Of a stretch of 64,000 nucleotides of DNA, positions 50,701 to 61,433 are shown piece by piece. The stretch's first letter is position 1. Each line of letters opens with the position of its first letter. The translations under genes and the position numbers were made by a program. Source of the stretch: Escarpia spicata. Lineage: Eukaryota; Annelida; Polychaeta; Sabellida; Siboglinidae. The notes beneath the pieces are model-generated. The model had not been told where the DNA came from and ran no database searches. It was given only the letters and a program-made list of their open reading frames with translations. The stretch covers positions 2,371,344 through 2,435,343 of the forward strand of contig OZ023207.1 in the NCBI GenBank assembly GCA_963995525.1, given 5' to 3'.

Positions 50701-52308
50701 AATAAATACAACACTCATTGTTATGTAGTGTAGTGTTTATTTGTGAATTGATGTGAGAGTATGATCAACAAATAAATACAACACTCATTGTTATGTAGTG
50801 TAATGATTATTTGTGAATTGATGTGGGAGTATGATCAACAAATAAATACTACACTCATTGTTATGTAGTGTAATGTTTATTTGTGAATTGATGTGGGAGT
50901 ATGATCAACACATACATACAGCACTCATTGTTATGTAGTGTAATGTTTATTTGTGAATTGATGTGGGAGTATGATCAACACATACACACAGCACTCATTG
51001 TTATGTAGTGTAATGTTTATTTGTGAATTGATGTGGGAGTATGATCAACAAATACATACAACACTCATTGTTATGTAGTGTAATGTTTATTTGTGAATTG
51101 ATGTGGGAGTATGATCAACACATAAATACAACACTCATTGTTATGTAGTGTAATGTTTATTTGTGAATTGATGTGGGAGTATGATCAACAAATAAATACA
51201 ACACTCATTGTTATGTAGTGTAGTGTTTATTTGTGAATTGATGTGGGAGTATGATCAACACATCAATACAACACTCATTGTTATGTACTGTAGTATTTAT
51301 TTGTGAATTGATGTGGGAGTATGATCAACAAATACATACAACACTCATTGTTATGTAATGTAGTGTTTATTTATGAATTGATGTGGGAGTATGATCAACA
51401 AATACATACAACACTCATTGTTATGTAGTGTAATGTTTATTTGTGAATTGATGTGGGAGTATGATCAACACATAAATACAACACTCATTGTTATGTAGTG
51501 TAATGTTTATTTGTGAATTGATGTGGGAGTATGATCAACAAATAATGCAACACTCATTGTTATGTAGTGTAATGTTTATTTGTGAATTGATGTGGGAGTA
51601 TGATCAACAAATAAATGCAACACTCATTGTTATGTAGTGTAATGTTTATTTGTGAATTGATGTGGGAGTATGATCAACAAATACATACAACACTCATTGT
51701 TATGTAGTGTAGTGTTTATTTGTGAATTGATGTGGGAGTATGATCAACAAATACATACAACACTCGTTGTTATGTAGTGTAGTGTTTATTTGTGAATTGA
51801 TGTGGGAAAATGATCAACAAATACATACAACACTCATTGTTATGTAGTGTAGTGTTTATTTGTGAATTGATGTGGGAGTATGATCAACACATAAATACAA
51901 CACTCATTGTTATGTAGTGTAATGTTTATTTGTGAATTGATGTGGGAGTATGATCAACACATAAATACAACACTCATTGTTATGTAGTGTAGTGTTTATT
52001 TGTGAATTGATGTGGGAGTATGATCAACACATAAATACAACACTCATTGTTATGTAGTGTAATGTTTATTTGTGAATTGATGTGGGAGTATGATCAACAC
52101 ATACATACAACACTCATTGTTATGTAGTGTAATGTTTATTTGTGAATTGATGTGGGAGTATGATCAACACATAAATACAACACTCATTGTTATGTAGTGT
52201 AATGTTTATTTGTGAATTGATGTGGGAGTATGATCAACAAATAAATACTACACTCATTGTTATGTAGTGTAATGTTTATTTGTGAATATGATCAACAAAT
52301 AAATACAA
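35702..52308. repeat. 70-bp satellite array (~237 copies, 16.6 kb) with higher-order structure
   Basis: Unit words: TTTATTTGTGAATTGATGTG, GGAGTATGATCAACACATAA, ATACAACACTCATTGTTATG and TAGTGTAATG. The 70-bp phase is kept almost perfectly over 16 kb. Only two indel types were noted: a 69-bp unit (CAAATAATGCAAC) starting at 37761, 39790, 40489, 42098, 43987, 46646, 48185 and 51536, and one 8-bp deletion near 49290. Distances between the 69-bp markers equal whole numbers of units (29, 10, 23, 27, 38, 22, 48) after correcting for the indels. Variants such as AATAGTTGTGGG and TTATCTAG travel with them, so long blocks have been duplicated. All frames have stops. Confidence 0.98.
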
Positions 52309-52429
52309 CAATACTATATATATATATAATTACATATGTATATAAATATATATATATAAATATATATATACATATATGTATATATATATATATATATATA
52401 TAGGGAGACGAGATAGATAGAAGGTAAGG

Positions 52430-52466
<37 letters not shown>
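52309..52466. repeat. AT-rich compound microsatellite
   Basis: TATATA and TATAAATA runs interrupted by GGGAGACGAGATAGATAG at about 52404. It follows directly on the satellite. Confidence 0.9.
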
Positions 52467-52469
<3 letters not shown>

Positions 52470-52517
52470 TCACTCACTCATTCACTCACTCACTCATTCA
52501 CTCACTCACTCACTCAC
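52467..52517. repeat. (CACT/CATT)n tetranucleotide microsatellite
   Basis: About twelve four-base units, mostly CACT with some CATT, leading into the CT tract. Confidence 0.9.
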
Positions 52518-52880
<363 letters not shown>

Positions 52881-52885
52881 GATAC

Positions 52886-52953
52886 ATATTATTATTATTA
52901 GTAGTAGTAGTAGTAATAGTAGTAGTAGTAGCAGTTGTTGCTGTTGTTGTTGT
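52886..52953. repeat. (ATT)(AGT)(TTG)n trinucleotide microsatellite
   Basis: ATT, AGT and TTG triplets in succession for about 65 bp. Confidence 0.85.
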
Positions 52954-53343
52954 AAATGCAATACATGTTCGAAGTGGTGTGTCTTCAGATCGTTCTTAAT
53001 TGTCGACAGGAAGCCTGTTTTTGGCCGTTCCGTACAATCTAGAGCAAAGTTGCATTACGCCCACGTTCACAAGTAGTCACTCGTCCCGACGCCTTCGTGG
53101 ATACGCATAAATTATATGTTATGCCGTCAGCTGTAGCATCGCACGAACTATACACTGGTCTCATTGTCCTATCACAGAATGTCAGGCAGATTATTGATTG
53201 TTGAGTGTCAAACTGCGCTATATCATAGCGTCAGCAGAGACAACGCATCAGTCGACTGACAAATTGCCCAGCGATTGTCTCGACGAATCAGGAGTTGTTC
53301 GGTAATTTTTTTAGACTTAGATAAAGTTTAGAAAAAAACCTAA
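52954..53343 (+). other. Upstream region / probable 5'UTR of the exon at 53344
   Basis: The first long non-repetitive, balanced-composition stretch after the satellite. ATAAATTATATG at about 53106 could serve as a TATA-like element, and CGCTATATCATAGCG near 53216 is a small inverted repeat. Neither is proof of a promoter. An in-frame TAA immediately precedes the ATG. Confidence 0.4.
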
Positions 53344-53458
53344 ATGGCGCCTCGACGTTTGAACAAGCTGACCCGGCCTCAGCCGTCTGTCCCAGTCTGG
53401 CCGCTGTTCCGAGATCTGATCTTGGCAATGGTCTTTTTCTGGGCTACCAACTCAGAAG
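53344..53458 (+). CDS. Candidate first coding exon of a secreted or membrane protein
   Basis: ATG at 53344 is preceded immediately by an in-frame TAA, so the start is fixed if this frame is used. G at +4 fits a start context, T at -3 does not. The exon encodes 38 residues plus one base. A basic N-terminus (MAPRRLNKLTR) is followed by PQPSVPVWP and a hydrophobic core at about residues 25-34 (LILAMVFFWA), then TNSE. This looks like a signal peptide with a long n-region, or a signal anchor. The exon ends AAG|GTAAGC at 53458/53459, a strong donor in phase 1, the usual phase after signal-peptide exons. I do not recognise the protein, and no later exon is convincing in this window. Support is structural only. 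Confidence 0.5.
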
Positions 53459-53464
53459 GTAAGC
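53459..53464 (+). other. Splice donor of the candidate exon
   Basis: AAG|GTAAGC matches the metazoan donor consensus at all but the last position. The intron would be phase 1 and would contain the 52-bp and 97-bp arrays. Confidence 0.5.
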
Positions 53465-53794
53465 ACGTATTCTGTATTTACAACATGGGAGTGCTATTTT
53501 GAAACTGTCAACTGTTTGTGGTATGACGATTGTCATTGAATAACTGAATGGGTGAATGCAACAATCACTATATAATTAGTATTAAAACATTTTCTTTGAT
53601 AAACATATGTCCGTACGAAACGTACGAGTTACTACTATATACGAAAAGAACGTCATTATATTATGTTCATCAATACAGTCATGAGACAGTCCTATGTCAT
53701 ATATAATCACATAAGTTTTGCGATACAGTTGAAACTGTCAAGCTGTGACAATTCACAATACGAGATTGCCAAATATACAAAACAATCATCTTAA

Positions 53795-56030
53795 TAATTT
53801 GTCCCACATTGATCATCTCACCAGGCATCATCATCAGAATAATCACCAAGTTGTCCCACATCCATCATCTCACCATGCATCATCATCAGAATAATCACCA
53901 AGTTGTCCCACATCCATCATCTCACCAGGCATCATCATCAGAATAATCACCAAGTTGTCCCACATTGATCATCTCACCAGGCATCATCATCAGAATAATC
54001 ACCAAGTTGTCCCACATTCATCATCTCACCAGGCGTCATCATCAGAATAATCACCAAGTTGTCCCACACCCATAATCTCACCAGGCATCATCATCAGAAT
54101 AATCACCAAGTTGTCCCACATTGATCATCTCACCAGGCATCATCATCAGAATAATCACCAAGTTGTCCCACATCCATCATCTCACCAGGCATCATCATCA
54201 GAATAATCACCAAGTTGTCCCACATCCATCATCTCACCATGCATCATCATCAGAATAATCACCAAGTTGTCCCACATCCATCATCTCACCAGGCATCATC
54301 ATCAGAATAATCACCAAGTTGTCCCACATTGATCATCTCACCAGGCTTCATCATCAGAATAATCACCAAGTTGTCCCACATCCATCATCTCACCAGGCAT
54401 CATCATCAGAATAATCACCAAGTTGTCCCACATTCATCATCTCACCAGGCGTCATCATCAGAATAATCACCAAGTTGTCCCACATCCATCATCTCACCAG
54501 GCATCATCATCAGAATAATCACCAAGTTGTCCCACATTGATCATCTCACCAGGCGTCATCATCAGAATAATCACCAAGTTGTCCCACATCCATCATCTCA
54601 CCAGGCATCATCATCAGAATAATCACCAAGTTGTCCCACATCCATCATCTCACCAGGCTTCATCTTCAGAATAATCACCAAGTTGTCCCACATTGATCAT
54701 CTCACCAGGCATCATCATCAGAATAATCACCAAGTTGTCCCACATTCATCATCTCACCAGGCGTCATCATCAGAATAATCACCAAGTTGTCCCACATTGA
54801 TCATCTCACCAGGCATCATCATCAGAATAATCACCAAGTTGTCCCACATCCATCATCTCACCAGGCTTCATCATCAGAATAATCACCAAGTTGTCCCACA
54901 TTGATCATCTCACCAGGCATCATCATCAGAATAATCACCAAGTTGTCCCACATTGATCATCTCACCAGGCATCATCATCAGAATAATCACCAAGTTGTCC
55001 CACATTCATCATCTCACCAGGCGTCATCATCAGAATAATCACCAAGTTGTCCCACATTGATCATCTCACCAGGCGTCATCATCAGAATAATCACCAAGTT
55101 GTCCCACATCCATCATCTCACCAGGCTTCATCATCAGAATAATCACCAAGTTGTCCCACATTGATCATCTCACCAGGCATCATCATCAGAATAATCACCA
55201 AGTTGTCCCACATTGATCATCTCACCAGGCATCATCATCAGAATAATCACCAAGTTATCCCACATTCATCATCTCACCAGGCATCATCATCAGAATAATC
55301 ACCAAGTTATCCCACATTCATCATCTCACCAGGCATCATCATCAGAATAATCACCAAGTTGTCCCACATTCATCATCTCACCAGGCATCATCATCAGAAT
55401 AATCACCAAGTTATCCCACATTCATCATCTCACCAGGCATCATCATCAGAATAATCAACAAGTTGTCGCACATTCATCATCTCACCACGCATCATCATCA
55501 GAATAATCACCAAGTTGCCCCACATTCATCATCTCACTAGGCATCATCATCAGAATAATCACCAAGTTGTCCCACATCCATCATCTCACCAGGCATCATC
55601 ATCAGAATAATCACTAAGTTGTCCCACATTGATCATCTCACCAGGCATCATCATCAGAATAATCACCAAGTTATCCCACATTCATCATCTCACCAGGCAT
55701 CATCATCAGAATAATCACCAAGTTATCCCACATTCATCATCTCACCAGGCATCATCATCAGAATAATCACCAAGTTGTCCCACATTCATCATCTCACCAG
55801 GCATCATCATCAGAATAATCACCAAGTTGTCCCACATTCCTCATCTCACCAGGCATCATCATCAGAATAATCACCAAGTTATCCCACATTCATCATCTCA
55901 CCAGGCATCATCATCAGAATAATCACCAAGTTGTCCCACATTCATCATCTCACCAGGCATCATCATCAGAATAATCACCAAGTTGTCCCACATTCATCAT
56001 CTCACCAGGCATCATCATCAGAATAATCAA
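53795..56030. repeat. 52-bp minisatellite (~43 copies) in the presumed intron
   Basis: Units read CCAAGTTGTCCCACATTCAT, CATCTCACCAGGCATCATCA, then TCAGAATAATCA. The period is confirmed by CCAGGCATC at 53821 and CCATGCATC at 53873. Variant sites (TTCATC, CCATCATC or TTGATC; GGCAT, GGCGT or GGCTT) are mixed along the array. The last units carry AACAAGTTGTCGCAC, which is the start of the next array's unit. Confidence 0.95.
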
Positions 56031-57866
56031 CAAGTTGTCGCACATAATAACGCATTCTAACATACATTACAGTTGAGACTGCTGAGTTATGACAGCTCAG
56101 TGTGTCAACAAAACAAGCAATAATCACCAAGTTGTCGCACATAATAACGCATTCTAACATCCATTACAGTTGAGACTGTTGTGTTATGACAGCTCAGTGT
56201 GTCAACAAAACAAGCAATAATCACCAAGTTGTCACACATAATAACACATTCTAACATACATTACAGTTGAGAGTGTTGAGTTATGACAACTCAGTGTGTC
56301 AACAAAACAAGCAATAATCACCAAGTTGTCACACATAATAACACATTCTAACATCCATTACAGTTGAGACTGTTGTGTTATGACAACTCAGAGTGTCAAC
56401 AAAACAAGCAATAATCACCAAGTTGTCGCACATAATAACACATTCTAACATACATTACAGTTGAGAGTGTTGAGTTATGACAACTCAGTGTGTCAACAAA
56501 ACAAGCAATAATCACCAAGTTGTCGCACATAATAACGCATTCTAACATCCATTACAGTTGAGACTGCTGAGTTATGACAGCTCAGTGTGTCAACAAAACA
56601 AGCAATAATCACCAAGTTGTCCCACATAATAACACATTCTAACATCCATTACAGTTGAGACTGTTGAGTTATGACAACTCAGTGTGTCAACAAAACAAGC
56701 AATAATCACCAAGTTGTCGCACATAATAACACATTCTAACATCCATTGCAGTTGAGACTGTTGAGTTATGACAACTCAGTGTGTCAACAAAACAAGCAAT
56801 AATCACCAAGTTGTCGCACATAATAACGCATTCTAACATCCATTACAGTTGAGACTGTTGAGTTATGACAATTCAGTGTGTCAACAAAACAAGCAATAAT
56901 CACCAAGTTGTCGCACATAATAACACATTCTAACATCCATTACAGTTGAGACTGTTGAGTTATGACAACTCAGCGTGTCAACAAAACAAGCAATAATCAC
57001 CAAGTTGTCGCACATAATAACGCATTCTAACATCCATTACAGTTGAGACTGTTGAGTTATGACAACTCAGCGTGTCAACAAAACAAGCAATAATCACCAA
57101 GTTGTCCCACATAATAACGCATTCTAACATACATTACAGTTGAGACGATTGAGTTATGACAACTCAGTGTGTCAACAAAACAAGCTATAATCACCCAGTT
57201 GTCGCACATAATAACGCATTCTAACATACATTACAGTTGAGACTGTTGAGTTATGACAACTCAGTGTGTCAACAAAACAAGCAATAATCACCAAGTTGTC
57301 GCACATAATAACACATTCTAACATACATTACAGTTGAGACTGTTGAGTTATGACAACTCAGCGTGTCAACAAAACAAGCAATAATCACCAAGTTGTCGCA
57401 CATAATAACACATTCTAACATACATTACAGTTGAGACTGTTGAGTTATGACAACTCAGTGTGTCAACAAAACAAGCAATAATCACCAAGTTGTCGCACAT
57501 AATAACACATTCTAACATCCATTACAGTTGAGACTGTTGAGTTATGACAACTCAGCGTGTCAACAAAACAAGCAATAATCACCCAGTTGTCGCACATAAT
57601 AACACATTCTAACATACATTACAGTTGAGACTGTTGAGTTATGACAACTCAGCGTGTCAACAAAACAAGCAATAATCACCCAGTTGTCGCACATAATAAC
57701 ACATTCTAACATACATTACAGTTGAGACTGTTGAGTTATGACAACTCAGTGTGTCAACAAAACAAGCAATAATCACCAAGTTGTCGCACATAATAACGCA
57801 TTCTAACATACATTACAGTTGAGACTGTTGAGTTGTGACAACTCAGTGTGTCAACAAAACAAGCAA
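56031..57866. repeat. 97-bp minisatellite (~19 copies) in the presumed intron
   Basis: Unit words: CCAAGTTGTCGCACATAATA, ACGCATTCTAACATACATTA, CAGTTGAGACTGTTGAGTTA, TGACAACTCAGTGTGTCAAC and AAAACAAGCAATAATCA. The period is confirmed by CACATAATAACGC at 56041 and 56138. Each unit holds a small inverted repeat (TGAGTT, five bases, AACTCA). Its AATAATCACCAAGTTGTC module is shared with the 52-bp unit. A single diverged copy of the rest lies at about 53726-53800 upstream of the 52-bp array. Confidence 0.95.
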
Positions 57867-59225
57867 TGTCACACAAATCGTAGTACCTATTTGTTTAGTC
57901 TGTAATATTCAACTACGTTTCATTGGAGTAATCACCAGGAGATGCTGCGTCGTATTATTTTCACATAATTTATTGAGATTGACCTTGTTGTGTTAAAGTA
58001 CAAATTAAAATACAAGTTTTGCTCAATATATCACCAAAATGGTCTTATCAATTTACTTCATCTGATTACATGGTTATACTACTCCAGCAAACGCTCGAAG
58101 CGAGTGCGCAAGAAGATCGATTGTCTTTAATGTTTTCGAAAAACACAATATTCGGCCATTAATTAAAACATGTTACATGTCCGATACATACAAAACACAA
58201 TATTCGGCCATTAATTAAACGTGTTACATGTTCGATACATACAAAACACATTGTGACTATAATAAAATACAGGCCAATAAATGTATCACTCTGATAGCGG
58301 TGAATAATAATGATGTTTTCACAGGACGTTTTGTTAGTCTTGCACGTTTTATATGATATTTCTCGCTACATTCATTACATCAATACTTGTGCCAGGCAGT
58401 ACATTTTACCAAACGTGTCTTGTACAATGTAGGCGTGAACTTAATGGCGCGAGAACGACATTAATATTGGGGGGCTGCCGGAGCTTCAGTGCTGTTGAAA
58501 TTTTTTGGCCGCCGCAACACATATTCCTGGGTGGGGGGCAGAACCCTACGCCTGCCCTCCAATTGCCACCCCCCTTTCACGGTCGCCGAAAACACCTTAA
58601 TATATCCTATCAGAAAACCTTGACTTGCACCCGCCCTTGACGCTCGCCAAAACAAACATTAACGCTCACATTTACTTGGGGAGAAACATATGTATGCCCC
58701 CCAGCGAAATTCAGGGAGTAGCTGCCCCCTGCCCCTGTTCCCAAGTCTATGCGAGAACAACATGTATCGGCAGCCACAGTATTATATATGTTTTGTATAC
58801 CCTTTCACTTCATCGTTCCCGCAATTCATTATCCTTCTGCAAATGTGATTTGTGGCTTCATCTGTAGATATATATATATATATATTTATTGGAAATAGAA
58901 CACACATCACAAAACATAAGCAAGTGTACGCAACATCCCATAAAATGAAGCACTAAACAATTACACAAGTGTAATATCACAGTGGACATCTTTCGGACAT
59001 CTTCCAATCTTTTACCGTGATGATCATATCTGCGCAAGTGCAATGCCAACTTATTCGAACATAAGTTGTGTCGTGAAAACACGTTTGTAAAAGAATACCT
59101 TTTACTCACCGCTCCCAACCCTCAACTTGAGTGTAGTTGTAGGATGTGACGTGTATTGGAGTCTGCTGTGCATTGCTTGGTTTATGTAGCGAGAGATAGA
59201 CACACACAAGGTGTGGTTGGATAAT
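57867..59225. other. Presumed intron or intergenic sequence
   Basis: No exon could be recognised. A unit of about 53 bp containing CACAATATTCGGCCATTAAT and GTTACATGT.CGATACATAC is tandemly doubled at about 58142-58247. A short (TA)n lies at 58866-58887. A 95-codon plus frame at 58353-58640 is Pro- and Gly-rich without a domain. Confidence 0.5.
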
Positions 59226-59285
59226 GGCAATGCCCTTTAATTGCATCTAGTAAAGTAATGTATAGACATGACAATGGGCATTGCC
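59226..59285. repeat. 10-bp inverted repeat
   Basis: GGCAATGCCC at 59226-59235 and its complement GGGCATTGCC at 59276-59285, with a 40-base loop. It might be a remnant of a small inverted-repeat element, but no target duplication was found. Confidence 0.6.
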
Positions 59286-59487
59286 GTTGGCCTAGATAAA
59301 AAAGGCAACACCCCTTACAAGCGTAGAGGAGTCATAAATGTCTGTCAATGCGGTCTCTTTCATTTATAACACTGCCTTCAGACGATATAACCGTTCCTTT
59401 CCATATTTACTCACGCATACGCGGACTTTAACCAACACACCAACATCAACATTAGCACAAACATGCGCGCTGCAGCACAAACATACG

Positions 59488-59489
<2 letters not shown>

Positions 59490-59570
<81 letters not shown>
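59490..59570. repeat. (CA)n microsatellite
   Basis: About 80 bp of perfect alternating CA. Thr-His or Cys-Val frames across it are artefacts. Confidence 0.97.
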
Positions 59571-59572
<2 letters not shown>

Positions 59573-59586
59573 ATTCACTCACACGT

Positions 59587-59706
59587 ACATACACACACGC
59601 CCGCGCACGCACACACACACACGGAAACAATCACACTAACAGAAACATACACACACGCCCGCGCACGCACACACACACGGAAACAATCACACTAACAGAA
59701 ACATAC
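59587..59706. repeat. 58-bp tandem duplication
   Basis: Two copies of a segment containing ACACGCCCGCGCACGCACAC and GGAAACAATCACACTAACAG, starting at 59587 and 59645. It differs only in the length of the internal CA run. Confidence 0.85.
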
Positions 59707-59741
59707 ACATTAGTAGTAATAGAGGTTGAGTAGCGTAGAGG

Positions 59742-59803
59742 TTGGAGTGCCCCGGTGCAAACCCCATGTTAAGAGATAGGACTTTTGCACCGGGGCACTC
59801 CAA
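59742..59803. repeat. Perfect 20-bp inverted repeat (hairpin)
   Basis: Left arm TTGGAGTGCCCCGGTGCAAA (59742-59761) and its exact complement at 59784-59803, with a 22-base loop. The loop holds CCCCATGTTAAGAGATAGG, a relative of the CCCCATGTTAAAGCATAGG core of the 62-bp repeat 200 bp downstream. A terminator seems unlikely, since no gene ends here. It may be the boundary or inverted end of a repeated element. Confidence 0.85.
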
Positions 59804-59820
59804 ACCCTTTCCCGCCAATT

Positions 59821-59912
59821 ATGCAAATGAGGTCTTTGGAGTGGCCTTGTGCAAGTGTAATTGACCAATCACGAGCGAGCTGGGCATTATGGGCGTGGCT
59901 AGTTATGCAAAT
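59821..59912 (+). promoter_or_regulatory. Two octamer motifs with CCAAT and GC-like boxes
   Basis: ATGCAAAT occurs at 59821-59828 and 59905-59912, each inside TTATGCAAATGAG. Between them are CCAAT (59875-59879) and GGGCGTGGC (about 59891-59899). This combination is typical of POU-factor-driven promoters, but a repeated element carrying such sites would look the same. Confidence 0.45.
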
Positions 59913-59959
59913 GAGCTTGGAAAAGTAGTTCCGACCCCGGGTTAAAGCATAGGGATTTT

Positions 59960-60205
59960 AACCCCATGTTAAAGCATAGGCCATTTTTATCGTAAAGGTA
60001 TCCGACAACTTTTCGAATTTTTATCCCACGTTAAAGCATAGGCCCTTTTTATCGCAAAGGTATCCGACCACTTTTCGAATTTTTATCCCACGTTAAAGCA
60101 TAGGCCCTTTTTATCGCAAAGGTATCGACCACTTTTCGAATTTTTATCCCATGTTAAAGCATAGGCCATTTTTATCGTAAAGGTACGCGACCACTTTTTG
60201 ACAAA
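59960..60205. repeat. 62-bp tandem repeat, four copies
   Basis: TTAAAGCATAGGCC occurs at 59969, 60031, 60093 and 60154. The unit continues TTTTTATCGCAAAGG, TATCCGACCACTTTTCGAA and TTTTTATCCCA. A partial copy (TTAAAGCATAGGG at 59942) precedes it. Confidence 0.9.
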
Positions 60206-60571
60206 AATAACATACCGAACACCATTTGAATATGTCACACACGTGATTGCTTGACCCAGAGGCCGAGGCTTCGCCAAGGAATCGAGCCTTTATTTGTTTG
60301 ACTATGACATGTCGAAAATGTGGTGTTATAGTAAGGCGTAATTTACAATAAAAGGATTATAAATTCAACGGAGACTGTTTTGTCTGAAGTAATGTATACG
60401 AAATGTACATTACATATAGGACTATGTTATACCAGAGCCTATAGCCTCGTTTTGTTTTGTTTTTCGAACAGAGCGACCATTTTGGAATTATACCTTTGGT
60501 GTATGTTACAAAAACCCGTACTCGAGACGTGTCTGGACACGTTTGTTTGTCGCAAGCACGCGCATCCTGTA

Positions 60572-60867
60572 TGACGTCATGGTATGCGCTGTAATTTTGT
60601 ACACGAAGTGAGTTGTTCAAGCAGATAGTGCTTTGGTTAGACCTTGTGTTGAACTTGCGCGTATGTAATGTAATCCCTTTATATAACGTCATGATGCAGT
60701 GACGTCATGAGCAGTGACATCATCAAACTGCTATGCGCAGTAATTTTGTACACGAAGTGAGTTGGTCAAGCAGGTAGTACTTTGGTTAGACCTTGTATTG
60801 AACTTGCGCGTGTGTAATGTAATCCCTTCATGTGACGTCAATTAAATAAGTAATTGCGCATGCGCAA
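60572..60867 (+). promoter_or_regulatory. CRE-rich, NRF-1-containing candidate promoter
   Basis: Perfect TGACGTCA sites occur at 60572-60579, 60700-60707 and 60833-60840, with a near match TGACATCA at 60715. The 14-bp palindrome TTGCGCATGCGCAA at 60854-60867 contains the canonical NRF-1 site. The open zinc-finger frame begins seven bases later. CREB/ATF and NRF-1 sites close to a start are typical of broad metazoan promoters. A transcription start cannot be placed from sequence alone. Confidence 0.5.
60583..60841. repeat. Direct duplication, 149-bp offset
   Basis: 60583-60694 and 60732-60841 share TATGCGC, GTAATTTTGTACACGAAGTG, TTTGGTTAGACCTTGT, TTGAACTTGCGCG and GTAATGTAATCCCTT at about 90 % identity by eye. 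Each copy ends at a CRE-like site. Confidence 0.85.
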
Positions 60868-60873
60868 TAGTAA

Positions 60874-61344
60874 CCACTCGACCTCTCGACCCATACAATC
60901 AACCCGGACCAACAGCCAACGACCAGTTCAACGACCAGTCAGCCTTCTCCGCCTACGGGCCCACTCGATCTCTCGACCCCGTCAAGCAACCCGGACCAAC
61001 AGTCAACAACCAGTTCAACGATCAGTCCGATGAACAGTTTGACGACCAGTTTGACGATCAAACCAATTTCGTCTCCGTCATCAGCTCCGGCAATCAACCC
61101 AACCAGCAACCTGACATTGTCACCTCCGACGAAGCGTCAGAAGGTGTTGCCTCGTTATACTTGCCGTATGTGTGGCAGTACATTCAAGTATAAAGGGAAT
61201 TGGCCCGCTCATGTGAAGCAGGGCTGCTGCCAAAGGAAGCAAGATAAACAGCGGCGACGTAAACAACTACGACCATCGCAGAGGCCCTTCACCTGCCCGT
61301 GTCGACAGAGACGATTAACAACAAAGGGATACCATCGACACTAA
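60874..61344 (+). CDS. Short C2HC zinc-finger ORF, possibly a retroelement N-terminus
   Basis: The frame is open from 60874, after two in-frame stops, to TAA at 61342-61344. The first ATG is 61030, giving 104 residues. Upstream and N-terminal sequence is Ser/Thr/Pro rich with an internal repeat (PLDLST, NPDQQ, TTSST). A basic KRQK segment precedes a finger with Cys 61162, Cys 61171, His 61210 and Cys 61225 (C-x2-C-x12-H-x4-C). A lysine/arginine-rich linker follows, then a second finger with damaged spacing (FTCPC...YHRH), suggesting a small deletion, and the frame then stops. It could be a host protein exon, or the N-terminal finger region of a site-specific LINE (R2-like). Nothing downstream supports either, because a 26-bp array starts 90 bp later. 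Confidence 0.45.
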   Translation, partial: PLDLSTHTINPDQQPTTSSTTSQPSPPTGPLDLSTPSSNPDQQSTTSSTISPMNSLTTSLTIKPISSPSSAPAINPTSNLTLSPPTKRQKVLPRYTCRMCGSTFKYKGNWPAHVKQGCCQRKQDKQRRRKQLRPSQRPFTCPCRQRRLTTKGYHRH

Positions 61345-61433
61345 CTCCCGATCATGCTATAGCGAGTGAAAAATCTCCCTGTTAACTGTTATCTGTGTAA
61401 AATTTTGGTCAAACTGGTTGTCATGTACGTTAT

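Noticed and set aside
58353..58640. 95-codon ORF as a second exon of the 53344 gene
   Set aside because: No acceptor in the required phase was convincing and the translation shows no domain.
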